Of a stretch of DNA of 64,000 bases, positions 8,279 to 16,257 are shown piece after piece. Source of the DNA: Methanoregula sp. (GTDB lineage Archaea > Halobacteriota > Methanomicrobia > Methanomicrobiales > Methanospirillaceae). The DNA lies in contig NZ_JALOCH010000009.1 in NCBI RefSeq assembly GCF_023227875.1, positions 1-64,000 on the forward strand, given 5' to 3'. The notes under the pieces are model-generated. The model saw only the letters and a program-made list of their open reading frames with translations. It was not told the origin of the DNA and made no database searches. A program made the translations under genes and the position numbers. Position 1 is the first letter of the stretch. Every line of letters begins with the position of its first letter.

Positions 8279-10144
8279 ATGGGGTATTCCGGTGAATACC
8301 GGGATGACACGATGACAGGTACGTTCAGGGTGATCTTTCACCCCATGGAAAAGGAAGTACCTGTCGTACCCGGGACTACGGTCCTTGCCGCGATCCGGGC
8401 CGCGGGGGTCCAGGTCGAGAGCATCTGCGGCGGGAAAGGCGAGTGCAACAAGTGCAAAGTGATCCATGTTCTCGGCGACTGCGATGCCGGGACGCCCGCC
8501 GCAACCAAGGGGCTGACCGGGGATGAGATCTCAAAGAAGTACTGCCGCAGCTGCCAGACGCATATCCTCGGGCCCTGCGAGTTCTCCATACCGGTCGAAA
8601 GCCGCATCGACTCCCCGAAGATCCTCTTAAACCACCACGAAACGGAGACGCAGCCCGACCCGTCGGTTACCCGGCACCTGCTCGTCCCGGGACACCTCCA
8701 TACCCATGCTGCCGGCCACCGGTCCCTGAAACTGGAGGGATACCGGGAGACCCGCCCCCACATGACCCGGGAACAGCTCCACCAGCTGATGGCAGCAACG
8801 GAAACCCTGACCGTCACCATCACCCGCACGGGAGGATATCCCGAGGTGATGCTGATCGAAGCGGGCGACGCCACCGCACGGAATTACGGTGTTGCGCTCG
8901 ACCTCGGCACCACTACGGTAGTGGGCGTCCTCGCTGACCTGAATGCCGGCACGATCTGTGCCGAGGCATCCGACCTGAACCGGCAGATCACGCATGGCGA
9001 GGAACTGCTGACCCGCATTGCCGTTGCAAAGAAGCCCGGGGGAAAGGAAAAACTCCAGGCTGCCGCGGTGGAGAGCATCAATGTGGTGATCGGGCAGCTT
9101 GCTCGTGCAGCCGGAGTAAAGGAACAGGAGATCACCGATATCTGTATTGCCGGCAATACCGTGATGGCGTTTCTCCTCCTTGCCCACGACCCCTCGTGCC
9201 TCGAGATCGTCAACACGGAGATCTCCCGTATCCCGGAGGTTGTCAAAGCCGGCGCACTCGGTATTGCGGTACACCCGGAGACCCGGGTCTTCTGCCTCCC
9301 GAACGTGAGCAGGTTTGTCGGGGGCGATGCGGTCGGTGACGTTGTTACTGCTGGTGTGAATGCCTCCCGCGAACTCTCGCTGGTCATCGACCTTGGCACG
9401 AATGGGGAAGTGATCCTTGGCAACGCCGAGTGGCTTGCCTCGGTCTCGTGCGCATCCGGCCCGGCATTCGAGGGCGCCGGCATCTCGTCGGGCATGAGGG
9501 GAATGAAAGGCGCGATCGATCACGTGAACATCGACCCTGCCAGCGGGGAGGTGACGGTGACCACGATCGGAAACGGGAAGCCACGCGGGATCTGCGGGTC
9601 GGGCATCATCGATGCCGCAGCGGAGATGGTGGCTGCCGGGATCCTCGATTTCACCGGTAAGATTGTTGAAGGAAAGCCCGGTGTCCGCCAAGGTACCGGA
9701 GGACTTGAATTCGTCCTTGTCCCAAAGGAGAGGAGTGCTACCGGGCAGGAGATCCTCATCACCCGCGATGACATGGCCTACCTCATGGACTCGAAGGCCG
9801 CCACCTGCGGGTCCATCGGCGTGCTCATGAAAAAATACCGCGTGGGTGTGGAGGACATCAGCCATGTCTACCTCGCCGGTGCGTTCGGGGCCTATGCGGA
9901 TATCAGGAAGATCATCGCGTTCGGCATCATCCCGGACTTTTACCGGGCAGAGTTCCACCAGATCGGGAACGGCTCCCTTGCCGGTGCCTGCGCCACCCTC
10001 ATCTCACGGAAGAAACGGCAGGAGGCGGCCGATGTTGCAAAGAAGATGGTGTACATCGACCTGCTGGTGGACGCCGACTTCATCGAGGAGTACAGTGCAG
10101 CGGTCTACATCCCGGGCAAACCGGAGTATTTCCCGAAACACTGA
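8279..10144 (+). CDS. Ferredoxin-ASKHA (DUF4445) reductive activator of corrinoid proteins, AcsV/RamA-like
   Basis: A 621-residue protein with two parts. The N-terminal about 110 residues form a plant-type 2Fe-2S ferredoxin domain (CGGKGECNKCKV, then YCRSCQTHI). From about residue 215 an actin-like ATPase (ASKHA/DUF4445) domain follows, with phosphate and adenosine motifs GVALDLGTTTVVGVLAD, ICIAGNTVMAFLLL, LVIDLGTNGEVIL and HVYLAGAFGAYADI. This architecture is that of reductive activators that use ATP to reduce inactive Co(II) corrinoid to Co(I): AcsV for the acetogenic corrinoid protein, RACo, and the distant RamA. Its place right after cdhE makes the CdhDE corrinoid protein the likely target; this is inference. 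An in-frame ATG at 8312 (MTGTFRVIFH) would start closer to the ferredoxin domain and is a serious alternative; neither site has a strong ribosome binding site. Confidence 0.9.
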   Translation: MGYSGEYRDDTMTGTFRVIFHPMEKEVPVVPGTTVLAAIRAAGVQVESICGGKGECNKCKVIHVLGDCDAGTPAATKGLTGDEISKKYCRSCQTHILGPCEFSIPVESRIDSPKILLNHHETETQPDPSVTRHLLVPGHLHTHAAGHRSLKLEGYRETRPHMTREQLHQLMAATETLTVTITRTGGYPEVMLIEAGDATARNYGVALDLGTTTVVGVLADLNAGTICAEASDLNRQITHGEELLTRIAVAKKPGGKEKLQAAAVESINVVIGQLARAAGVKEQEITDICIAGNTVMAFLLLAHDPSCLEIVNTEISRIPEVVKAGALGIAVHPETRVFCLPNVSRFVGGDAVGDVVTAGVNASRELSLVIDLGTNGEVILGNAEWLASVSCASGPAFEGAGISSGMRGMKGAIDHVNIDPASGEVTVTTIGNGKPRGICGSGIIDAAAEMVAAGILDFTGKIVEGKPGVRQGTGGLEFVLVPKERSATGQEILITRDDMAYLMDSKAATCGSIGVLMKKYRVGVEDISHVYLAGAFGAYADIRKIIAFGIIPDFYRAEFHQIGNGSLAGACATLISRKKRQEAADVAKKMVYIDLLVDADFIEEYSAAVYIPGKPEYFPKH

Positions 10145-10215
10145 CCGGTTTCACAACAATACGGGCCGGGCGACCGGTTGGTTCCGGTTGCAGGAAACCC
10201 CGGAGTTCCGGGACA

Positions 10216-10223
10216 TTTATACA
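10216..10223 (+). promoter_or_regulatory. TATA box for the methyltransferase gene
   Basis: TTTATACA, 38 nt before the ATG at 10261, at a normal distance for an archaeal promoter with a short leader. Confidence 0.4.
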
Positions 10224-10260
10224 ACCAGTACGGCGAATGATTGTACCAGGATGAGTACAG

Positions 10261-10887
10261 ATGAGTGCTGACAACACCCGGGACAACTGGGAGGCAGATT
10301 ATTCGCGGAAGGGGAACCTCTTCGGGGGTGCACCGCATCAGCTGCCCCCGTTCCCTGCCGGTTCCCGGGTGCTGGAAGCCGGGTGCGGGAACGGGAAGTC
10401 GCTCTCTGCGATGGTACACCGGGACTGGTGCGTGACCGCGATCGATTTCTCACCCAGGGCAACGCTCATGGCCCGGGCGATCGCACGGGACGGTGCCGGG
10501 ACGGAGGTCGTGGTCGCGGATGCCCGGACGATCCCGTTCCAGAACGGATCCTTTGACGGAGTGGCGGCCAACCATATCCTGGCGCACGGCCTGGCTGCGG
10601 ACCGTTGCCGGATCGCACGGGAACTCTGCCGGGTCCTCCGGCACGGGGGGCAGCTCTGGTTCTGTGATTTTTCAACCGGTGATTTCCGGAACGGTACCGG
10701 GCATGAAGCAGAACCCGGCACGTTTGTACGGGGAAACGGGATTCTCACCCACTATTTTACAGATAATGAAGTGGCCGGCCTCTTTCCCGGGCTCGATCTG
10801 ATATCCCTGCGCCGGCACGACTGGACCCTCCGGGTCCGGGGAAAGGACTATGCACGGTCCGAGATCTCCGCGTTGTTCAGAAAATGA
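10261..10887 (+). CDS. Class I SAM-dependent methyltransferase
   Basis: A 208-residue protein with the Methyltransf_11 pattern: motif I VLEAGCGNGKSLSAM (SAM binding, about residues 35-50), the acidic end of strand 2 (VTAIDFSPRA), a VVADARTIPFQNGSFDGV stretch corresponding to the adenine-contact and post-motif II region, and AREL-x-RVL-x-x-GG-x-LWFCDF. The substrate cannot be told; such proteins methylate small molecules, cofactors or protein residues. It has its own promoter and stands between the ACDS/activator cluster and a surface-protein gene, so no functional link is obvious. Confidence 0.85.
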   Translation: MSADNTRDNWEADYSRKGNLFGGAPHQLPPFPAGSRVLEAGCGNGKSLSAMVHRDWCVTAIDFSPRATLMARAIARDGAGTEVVVADARTIPFQNGSFDGVAANHILAHGLAADRCRIARELCRVLRHGGQLWFCDFSTGDFRNGTGHEAEPGTFVRGNGILTHYFTDNEVAGLFPGLDLISLRRHDWTLRVRGKDYARSEISALFRK

Positions 10888-10945
10888 TCCGCGGCGCCCT
10901 GATCGGTCGAAATGTTTTATTGTATCCGCACCCACCTTCCCTCAT

Positions 10946-12271
10946 ATGAGACATACGATGAGATCATTGACCGCAGTGGCCTGCATCGCCCTGTGCCTCG
11001 TACTCGCGATCATCCCGGGAGCGTCCGGCATTGGCGGGGACGAGGGATGGATCCGCGTTGACTGCAATGTCAACGGTGCCTCCGTGTACCTTGACGGGGA
11101 GTACAAGGGTGAAACCGCCGGGGGATCCCTGACCATCCCGGTATACACGACCGGGACGCCCCACCAGTCTGTTACGGTAGAGAAGTCGGGATACACCTCG
11201 TATACCGGTGCCGTTACCATGCCTGCTGCAGATGAAACAACGACGGTCTATGCAACGCTGAACCCGATTGTTACGCCGACCCCGGTGAGTTACGGGTCGA
11301 TCTCCGTGAGTTCCCAGCCGTCAGGCGCGGAGATCTACTTTAACGGGGATTACCGCGGGCTTGCACCGCTCGTCATATCCGATGTCTGGCCGGGCAGTTA
11401 TACGATCCGGGCCGAGAAGTCCGGCTACCAGACCTACTCGACCACCGCCCGGGTCTCATCCGGTATCATGACGAGCGTGTACTGCCCGCTCACGAAGCAC
11501 GAAACCTCCGGTGCACTCTACGTCCTGTCAACCCCTTCGAACTCGAACGTATACCTTGACTCGGCATACCAGGGGTCAACGCCCATCACCCTGAACAACC
11601 TCGCTTCCGGCTCGCACATCCTCGAGATCGACCATGCCGGGTATTATGACTGGAAATCCAGCGTCAGCGTACCCGCGGGAGGCACACGGACGGTTGACGC
11701 CACGCTGAACCCGATGCCGGCGAGCACGACCGGCTGGATCTATGTCTCGTCCAGTCCCGGCGGGGCATCCGTGACCCTTGACGGCAGTCCCAAGGGCGAG
11801 ACCCCCTCCTCCGGTTCCCTGAAACTAAACAATATCGCAACCGGCAGCCACACCGTGACGCTCACGCGTCCCGGCTACCAGCCCTATTCTGCGACCACAT
11901 CCGTGTCACCTAACACGGTGACCGAAGTGAGTGCCATCCTCCAGCCGGCCACGACACCGTCCGGCACCGGCGGCCTCACTGTCACGTCAACCCCCCCGGG
12001 CGCCAATGTCTTCCTGGACAACACGTTCATGGGCATCAGCCCGCTGACACTCAGTTCCGTTGCTACCGGGGACCATGTGGTCTCGCTCAGGCTTGACGGC
12101 TACCAGGAATATTCCGTTACCACACCGGTGAATGCCGGGGCGGTCAGCACGGTTTCGGCTGCACTGACCACGATCACCCCCGCACCCACACCCAGGTCCG
12201 CGATGCTTCCCGCAGCCGGTCTCCTCGCACTCTTCCTTGTAGCACTGGTCGTGATCCGCAGGAAACCCTGA
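10946..12271 (+). CDS. PEGA-repeat surface protein with signal peptide and C-terminal membrane anchor
   Basis: A 441-residue protein from the ATG at 10946, which directly precedes a signal peptide (TAVACIALCLVLAII, cleavage probably after ASG). The open frame begins earlier, but the region before this ATG belongs to the preceding gene. Five PEGA-type beta repeats of about 75-85 residues follow, each with a GxxYLDG/GAEIYFNG-type strand, a TP-like turn and a GxHxVxxxKxGY hallmark (for example PSGAEIYFNGDYRG, PPGANVFLDNTFMG). Thr/Pro linkers separate some repeats. A last hydrophobic helix (AAGLLALFLVALVVI) plus RRKP anchors it in the cytoplasmic membrane. PEGA domains are S-layer/cell-surface modules; the ligand is unknown. 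A TATA-like TTTTATTG at about 10914-10921 gives a very short leader. Confidence 0.88.
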   Translation: MRHTMRSLTAVACIALCLVLAIIPGASGIGGDEGWIRVDCNVNGASVYLDGEYKGETAGGSLTIPVYTTGTPHQSVTVEKSGYTSYTGAVTMPAADETTTVYATLNPIVTPTPVSYGSISVSSQPSGAEIYFNGDYRGLAPLVISDVWPGSYTIRAEKSGYQTYSTTARVSSGIMTSVYCPLTKHETSGALYVLSTPSNSNVYLDSAYQGSTPITLNNLASGSHILEIDHAGYYDWKSSVSVPAGGTRTVDATLNPMPASTTGWIYVSSSPGGASVTLDGSPKGETPSSGSLKLNNIATGSHTVTLTRPGYQPYSATTSVSPNTVTEVSAILQPATTPSGTGGLTVTSTPPGANVFLDNTFMGISPLTLSSVATGDHVVSLRLDGYQEYSVTTPVNAGAVSTVSAALTTITPAPTPRSAMLPAAGLLALFLVALVVIRRKP

Positions 12272-12278
12272 TCAATTC

Positions 12279-12286
12279 TTTTTTTT
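12279..12286 (+). terminator. Oligo-T terminator after the PEGA gene
   Basis: A run of eight T directly behind the stop codon, the usual archaeal intrinsic termination signal. Confidence 0.5.
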
Positions 12287-12392
12287 ACCAGGCCCCGCCA
12301 TCACGGCATGGTCGCGAATAATACCCAGGCTGTTGTCCGGAGAACCATCCGTAAAAATATGGACTGATTAAAAAGGGAGGGCGGTTCTGATA

Positions 12393-13265
12393 TTAGTGCC
12401 TGCGGGATGACCACACGACAGCACAGCCGGCAAGGGCGAACAGAGCGAACAGCGCACTGAAACCGGGAGATACCGGCGTTGATGTCGGGCCCGAGTACGC
12501 AAGCACTACCGAAACCTGCAGTGTTTTGCCGGCACTTACGTTAACTGTTTTCGACACGGGTGCGTACCCGTCCTTCTGGAACCGGAGTGTATGGGCACCG
12601 GCCGAGATCTCGTCAAAGGTTGACGGGGCATTGCCCACGTAGACACCGTCAACCCACACCTCTGCATCTGCGGGAGATGCAGTGACCTTGATCGCCCCGT
12701 TGGCGGATACCACTGAACCGGCTTGTGCTGCTGCGGCTTTGGCTGCCGCAGCTTTTACCGGATCAACAATCGTGTGGGTGATGGAGGGGAGCGAATCCAC
12801 GTTATTGAAGGTCCGGGCATAGTTGTCCGGGAACTTCACTGTCACGATCGTGGGGGAGAAATCCGCGGTTATCACGCTGCTCACCGCAGAACTCTGCAGG
12901 GCGATCTCCGCCTTCTTGAAGTCCATGGTGCTGGTCACGTATTCGGTTCCCGTGGGGACATCATTCACCAGGGAAAATTTTTTCAGGAGTATTGTGGCGC
13001 TCGACCGGTCCATCGAGATGAGCTGGGGGGGCTCGGAACTGCTGGAGAGCCCTTTTACCAGCTGTTCTTCAAGCATGGACTGCGGGATCGCATTTTCGAT
13101 CAAACCTTCCAGAGCAAAACGGAAAGTGGCAGTTGCGTCCCCACCCTTGTCGACGGTGATATCAAGCGACTCCGCGGTGAACGCATGTACCGGTGCAACG
13201 GCAAGAAGCACGGCACAGATAAACAGGAGCGTGCAGCGGGAAAGCATATGGTTGTATTCTGACAT
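12393..13265 (-). CDS. Secreted protein with C-terminal PEGA domain and PGF-CTERM-like anchor
   Basis: A 290-residue protein starting MSEYNHMLSRCTLLFICAVLL at 13265 (CAT at 13263-13265); the open frame runs 211 codons further upstream, but that part overlaps the divergent DedA gene and is not real. The first 30 residues form a signal peptide ending VHA. The central 160 residues (FTAESLDITVDKGG...) resemble no family I know; they are beta-rich, with a KAAAAKAAAAQAG linker. A single PEGA repeat follows (ASPADAEVWVDGVYVG, AGAHTLRFQKDGYAP). The C-terminus has a Thr/Pro spacer, a hydrophobic helix (FSALFALFALAGCAVV) and SSRRH, typical of surface proteins kept at the membrane or processed by an archaeosortase. 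A TATA box at 13338-13345 on this strand fits the start. Confidence 0.82.
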   Translation of the reverse strand: MSEYNHMLSRCTLLFICAVLLAVAPVHAFTAESLDITVDKGGDATATFRFALEGLIENAIPQSMLEEQLVKGLSSSSEPPQLISMDRSSATILLKKFSLVNDVPTGTEYVTSTMDFKKAEIALQSSAVSSVITADFSPTIVTVKFPDNYARTFNNVDSLPSITHTIVDPVKAAAAKAAAAQAGSVVSANGAIKVTASPADAEVWVDGVYVGNAPSTFDEISAGAHTLRFQKDGYAPVSKTVNVSAGKTLQVSVVLAYSGPTSTPVSPGFSALFALFALAGCAVVWSSRRH

Positions 13266-13337
13266 GACAGGAGTCCCTCGTGAAATAAATACGGGAAACC
13301 TCTCCGGATGACCCGGCCGGGACACACGGATTCGGTT

Positions 13338-13345
13338 ATTTATAT
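13338..13345 (-). promoter_or_regulatory. TATA box for the PEGA-domain gene on the minus strand
   Basis: ATATAAAT on the minus strand about 75 nt before the ATG at 13265, in the AT-rich divergent intergenic region shared with the DedA gene. Confidence 0.4.
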
Positions 13346-13448
13346 GATCAGGTTTATCCGGGCAACCGTTAAGCATTTGTGTTTCGCCGTTACCGTTCCG
13401 GGTAACCGTCCATCTTAATATAGCGACGCGGCGCATATTCCGGGAGTT

Positions 13449-14117
13449 ATGCTGGACTCGATCATCCCGCTCCTCCTCAACATCGACCAGAACCTGCCGG
13501 TTGTGGTCACCGAGTACGGGATCTGGACCTACGTGATCCTCTTCATCATCATCTTCTTCGAGACCGGTCTTGTCATCACCCCGTTCCTGCCGGGGGACAG
13601 CCTGCTCTTTGTCGGGGGTGCAGCAGCAGCTGGCGGAATTCTCGATGTATGGTGGCTGATCATCGTGGTCATTGCCGGCGCCGTGCTCGGGGATACCCTC
13701 AATTACTGGATCGGCAACCGCGTCGGGCTCCACCTGTTCCTTGAACGGTTCCCGAACCTCGTGAAGAAGGAATACATTGACCGGACGTACGGGTTCTATG
13801 AAAAATATGGCGGGGCCACCATCTTTGTTGCACGGTTTGTGCCGATGGTGCGGACATTTGCCCCGTTCCTGGCGGGAATCGGTACCATGCAGTACCACCG
13901 CTTCCTCTTCTACAATGTGCTCGGGGCCGTTGCATGGACGCTCAGCCTGGTACTCGGGGGGTATTACCTCGGCACATTTACCGTGGTGAAGGAGAACATG
14001 AGCCTCCTCATGATTGGAGTCGTCGTCCTTATGGTGGGCACGATCATCTTCATCATTGCGAGCGTCATCTCCGCGTGTCTCAGGAAACCGGCAGAAGAGA
14101 AAAAACCGGACGAATAA
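13449..14117 (+). CDS. DedA-family (SNARE-associated/VTT) membrane protein
   Basis: A 222-residue integral membrane protein with about five hydrophobic segments. The family signature is present: FETGLVITPFLPGDSLLFVGG (reentrant, G-D-S motif, about residues 40-60), GDTLNYWIGNRVG, and the arginine/proline-rich FVARFVPMVRTFAPFLAGIG, whose Arg residues are essential in bacterial DedA proteins. DedA/VTT proteins are involved in lipid (undecaprenyl- or dolichyl-type carrier, phosphatidylserine) flipping and proton-motive-force dependent processes; the archaeal substrate is unknown. The ATG at 13449 has GGGAG 5 nt upstream. It ends in a charged tail and is followed at once by an oligo-T terminator. 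Confidence 0.9.
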   Translation: MLDSIIPLLLNIDQNLPVVVTEYGIWTYVILFIIIFFETGLVITPFLPGDSLLFVGGAAAAGGILDVWWLIIVVIAGAVLGDTLNYWIGNRVGLHLFLERFPNLVKKEYIDRTYGFYEKYGGATIFVARFVPMVRTFAPFLAGIGTMQYHRFLFYNVLGAVAWTLSLVLGGYYLGTFTVVKENMSLLMIGVVVLMVGTIIFIIASVISACLRKPAEEKKPDE

Positions 14118-14125
14118 TTTTTTTT
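14118..14125 (+). terminator. Oligo-T terminator after the DedA gene
   Basis: Eight consecutive T begin right after the TAA stop. Confidence 0.5.
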
Positions 14126-14188
14126 AATCCGGCCTGGGGCGGACCGGAGACCTGCCTGTCAGCGGTCGCATCGATTCTGTAAAAAGAT

Positions 14189-14689
14189 CTACGCTTCCTT
14201 TCCCGTGTGCATCAGTTTCAGGGCCAGGGCAAGGCCGACCATGGAGGCCGGGATGATGAGGGTCTCCCACTTGAGGGCCTCGGAACCTACCACGATCACG
14301 TGTTCAAGCAGGTTCACCGCGAGGATCACGATGATCACCTGGACAAGGAGGGTCTTGAGCTCGCTGATATTCCCAATATGCAGCCAATGGGGGAGGTCCG
14401 TAGTGCTGGTTTTCCCGTTGTGGATAAACAAGGCATAAATTCCAAAGGAGAAGATCAGGAGGACGAGCGCAAAGAGGAACGCGTCGACGGCCTGGATGAG
14501 GACAACCGATGCCGCCGTTTCCTCGCTTAAGTGGCCAGGCAGTATGGCAACGCTGCGGCCAAAGAAGAAGATGAGATACGCGTTGATGGTAAAGATGGCA
14601 CCAGACAAAAACATCAGCACCGATCCGGCAAAGAGGGAGATCACCGCAATGACGGAGATATACCGGAGGGAGAAGAACCGGGAGAACAT
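14189..14689 (-). CDS. YqhA/UPF0114-family membrane protein
   Basis: A 166-residue protein with four predicted membrane helices: two near the N-terminus (SVIAVISLFAGSVLMFL, INAYLIFF), one in the middle (FLFALVLLIFSFGIYALFI) and one or two near the end (LLVQVIIVILAVNLLE, LIIPASMVGLALALKLM). Features typical of YqhA are the segment with IQAVDAFLFALVLLIFSFGIYALFI, the following HIGNISELKTLLVQV, and VNLLEHVI. The function of this family is unknown. It is convergent with the DedA gene and shares a strand with the GHMP gene 44 nt upstream, so the two could be co-transcribed. Confidence 0.82.
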   Translation of the reverse strand: MFSRFFSLRYISVIAVISLFAGSVLMFLSGAIFTINAYLIFFFGRSVAILPGHLSEETAASVVLIQAVDAFLFALVLLIFSFGIYALFIHNGKTSTTDLPHWLHIGNISELKTLLVQVIIVILAVNLLEHVIVVGSEALKWETLIIPASMVGLALALKLMHTGKEA

Positions 14690-14733
14690 TATTCAAGCAT
14701 CTCCTTTTGGGCAATAAAATAATTCCTGAAACG

Positions 14734-15813
14734 TTATGCGGACCGGCTGATGACCAGTCCCTTGTTGTCGGCTTTGGTGGCGATGGCAATCGTCAGCCCG
14801 AGCGGTTTGAGCAGTTTTTTCATTGCCGTTCGGTCGAGCGCAGTGACCACGGCAATCGATGGGCCTACCGAACTCATGCCCACGAACTCCAGTTTCCTCT
14901 CGCGGAGCAGGTTCATGTAATGGTAGATGCCGTAACTATGGTGTTCCACTTCCGCACGCTTCGATCCCCGGAACTCGATCTCCCAGATGACGTCCCCGGC
15001 TTTCTTCAGGTCATCACGTTCAAGTGCCGGGACAAGGTCCATGAGGAACATGTAGGCCTTGAGCTCGCGGTCGCGGTAATCAAGGGTCCGTGCCTTGTTC
15101 ATGAGGAGGTCGAACTCCTGTGTCCCTGCCGAAGAAATGTCGGTTGGCGGGATGAGGATGTAGACATTTTTTCCCTCGGCAAACGGGTGGTGGTACACGA
15201 GTGAGAGCTCGTCGCCCATCAGGGCCATGCCCCCGTGGATGCTCACGGCCGGGCCGACACCGGTCTCGAACCCGAACGCGATCTTCCCGTTGGCCGTCTC
15301 CTCGACATAATTATGGCCGATCAGGTGGCGGAGCTGGGTGGTGGTGAGCGGCGATCCGATCGCTTCGTTCAGCGCTGTGGCGACCGCGATCATGACGGTG
15401 CTCGTCGACCCGAGGCCCACGTGCTGATGCTCGTGGTCGGTCACCTTCAGGGAGAAGCCGCCCTTGTAGCCGGTGGCTTTTTTAAAGACCTCGATAAAGT
15501 TCCGGACAATGGGCGCCCGGTTGTAATCGATCGCGATCCCTTTTGCCGTGCAGCGGACCTCAGCGGTGCAGTAACACTGGATCGCAAACCCGATGCCCCC
15601 GCCGCCCGGGTGGTCCGGCGCAAACCGGTTCATGTCCAACACGGTTAAGTGGATCCGCGCCGGGGCCCTGACCATGACGGAGCCTTTGACCGGCTTCAAG
15701 GCATGTTTCCTTTTCTCAAGCCCCAGCGTCTTCGTGTTTTTTCCCGGGGCAAACGTTTTGAACTCATACTCAACGAGATCGAGATCGCCGCCGCGTATCT
15801 TCATGATCGCCAT
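14734..15813 (-). CDS. GHMP-fold protein of the beta-ribofuranosylaminobenzene 5-prime-phosphate synthase family
   Basis: A 359-residue protein with the GHMP superfamily layout: a nucleotide/phosphate loop HVGLGSTSTVMIAVATALNEA (about residues 130-150) after an N-terminal RAPARIHLTVLDMNRF. The R-x-H-x-x-x-x-D element and GGGGIGFAI resemble archaeal beta-RFAP synthase (COG1907-type), which condenses PRPP with 4-hydroxybenzoate in methanopterin synthesis. The segment around GSKRAEVEHHSYG and the SSVGPSIAVV near the C-terminus also fit a GHMP fold. The sequence diverges from the classical enzyme (extra 40 residues at the N-terminus, GST instead of GSGTQ), so a paralogue with another substrate is possible. 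The start at ATG 15813 has AGGA 9-12 nt upstream; a TTG three codons earlier is less likely. Confidence 0.65.
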   Translation of the reverse strand: MAIMKIRGGDLDLVEYEFKTFAPGKNTKTLGLEKRKHALKPVKGSVMVRAPARIHLTVLDMNRFAPDHPGGGGIGFAIQCYCTAEVRCTAKGIAIDYNRAPIVRNFIEVFKKATGYKGGFSLKVTDHEHQHVGLGSTSTVMIAVATALNEAIGSPLTTTQLRHLIGHNYVEETANGKIAFGFETGVGPAVSIHGGMALMGDELSLVYHHPFAEGKNVYILIPPTDISSAGTQEFDLLMNKARTLDYRDRELKAYMFLMDLVPALERDDLKKAGDVIWEIEFRGSKRAEVEHHSYGIYHYMNLLRERKLEFVGMSSVGPSIAVVTALDRTAMKKLLKPLGLTIAIATKADNKGLVISRSA

Positions 15814-15855
15814 AGGTAACAATTCCTGTTTGGAGTGATCGGAGTTTAAGGTTTG

Positions 15856-16002
15856 TTATGTAAAAGAGGGAACCGGTTGTATTCTCCCGGTTCCATGAAT
15901 TTCCGCTACGGGGCGGCATGCAGATGTGGAGGGCATTGAATAGATTGGTGATTGATTCGCTGGCATGTTGGTATTGTCGTGATGGTTATTCTGTGCACTC
16001 AC
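15856..16002 (-). CDS. Possible 48-residue small ORF upstream of the GHMP gene
   Basis: A short open frame starting GTG (VSAQNNHHDNTNMPANQSP...) behind a very good ribosome-binding sequence (GGAGGTGG, 9 nt before the GTG) and ending with TAA. The peptide is polar, Asn/Pro/Ser-rich, with no membrane segment or known motif. It contains the 15869-15894 hairpin. It could be a leader peptide or fortuitous; only the ribosome binding site supports it. Confidence 0.25.
   Translation of the reverse strand: MSAQNNHHDNTNMPANQSPIYSMPSTSACRPVAEIHGTGRIQPVPSFT
15869..15894. repeat. Perfect 8-bp hairpin
   Basis: GGAACCGG and CCGGTTCC flank a 10-nt loop. It lies in the 444-bp gap between two divergent genes. 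It may be an attenuator or transcription-pausing structure in the leader of the GHMP gene. Confidence 0.4.
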
Positions 16003-16120
16003 TGGTTATAACCACCTCCGGTTTCATTCAGGTCAGTATCCGTTCCGTATATGCTCCGGGGGACTATGTCCCCGGGGCCTGATCACCAGATTATCCAGAC
16101 TAGTATAAATACTACGGTAA

Positions 16121-16151
16121 GTTGGAAAAAAAATGACCGGAATTTTCCAAC
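16121..16151. promoter_or_regulatory. 9-bp inverted repeat, candidate operator
   Basis: GTTGGAAAA and TTTTCCAAC are separated by 13 bp, just downstream of a TATA-like AGTATAAATACT (16103-16114). Placed between divergent genes, it looks like a regulator-binding site. Confidence 0.45.
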
Positions 16152-16186
16152 GTCCCGGTAGTTCCCGGCGTTCACGGATTAATATC

Positions 16187-16220
16187 GATTCACCTGATCG
16201 CTGACGGATTCATTTGATCG
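16187..16220. promoter_or_regulatory. Tandem 14-bp direct repeat with 20-bp period, candidate operator
   Basis: GATTCACCTGATCG (16187-16200) and GATTCATTTGATCG (16207-16220) are identical at 12 of 14 positions and exactly 20 bp apart (about two helical turns), 38 bp before the regulator gene at 16258. AATTAATA lies right after. Exact spacing on one face of the helix suggests cooperative binding, perhaps by the downstream regulator itself. Confidence 0.45.
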
Positions 16221-16257
16221 GGAATTAATACCTGTCACTGGTAATTAAGAATTATCC

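Noticed and set aside
13266..13898. Long N-terminal extension of the minus-strand PEGA protein
   Set aside because: It would overlap the DedA gene, and the signal peptide begins at 13265.
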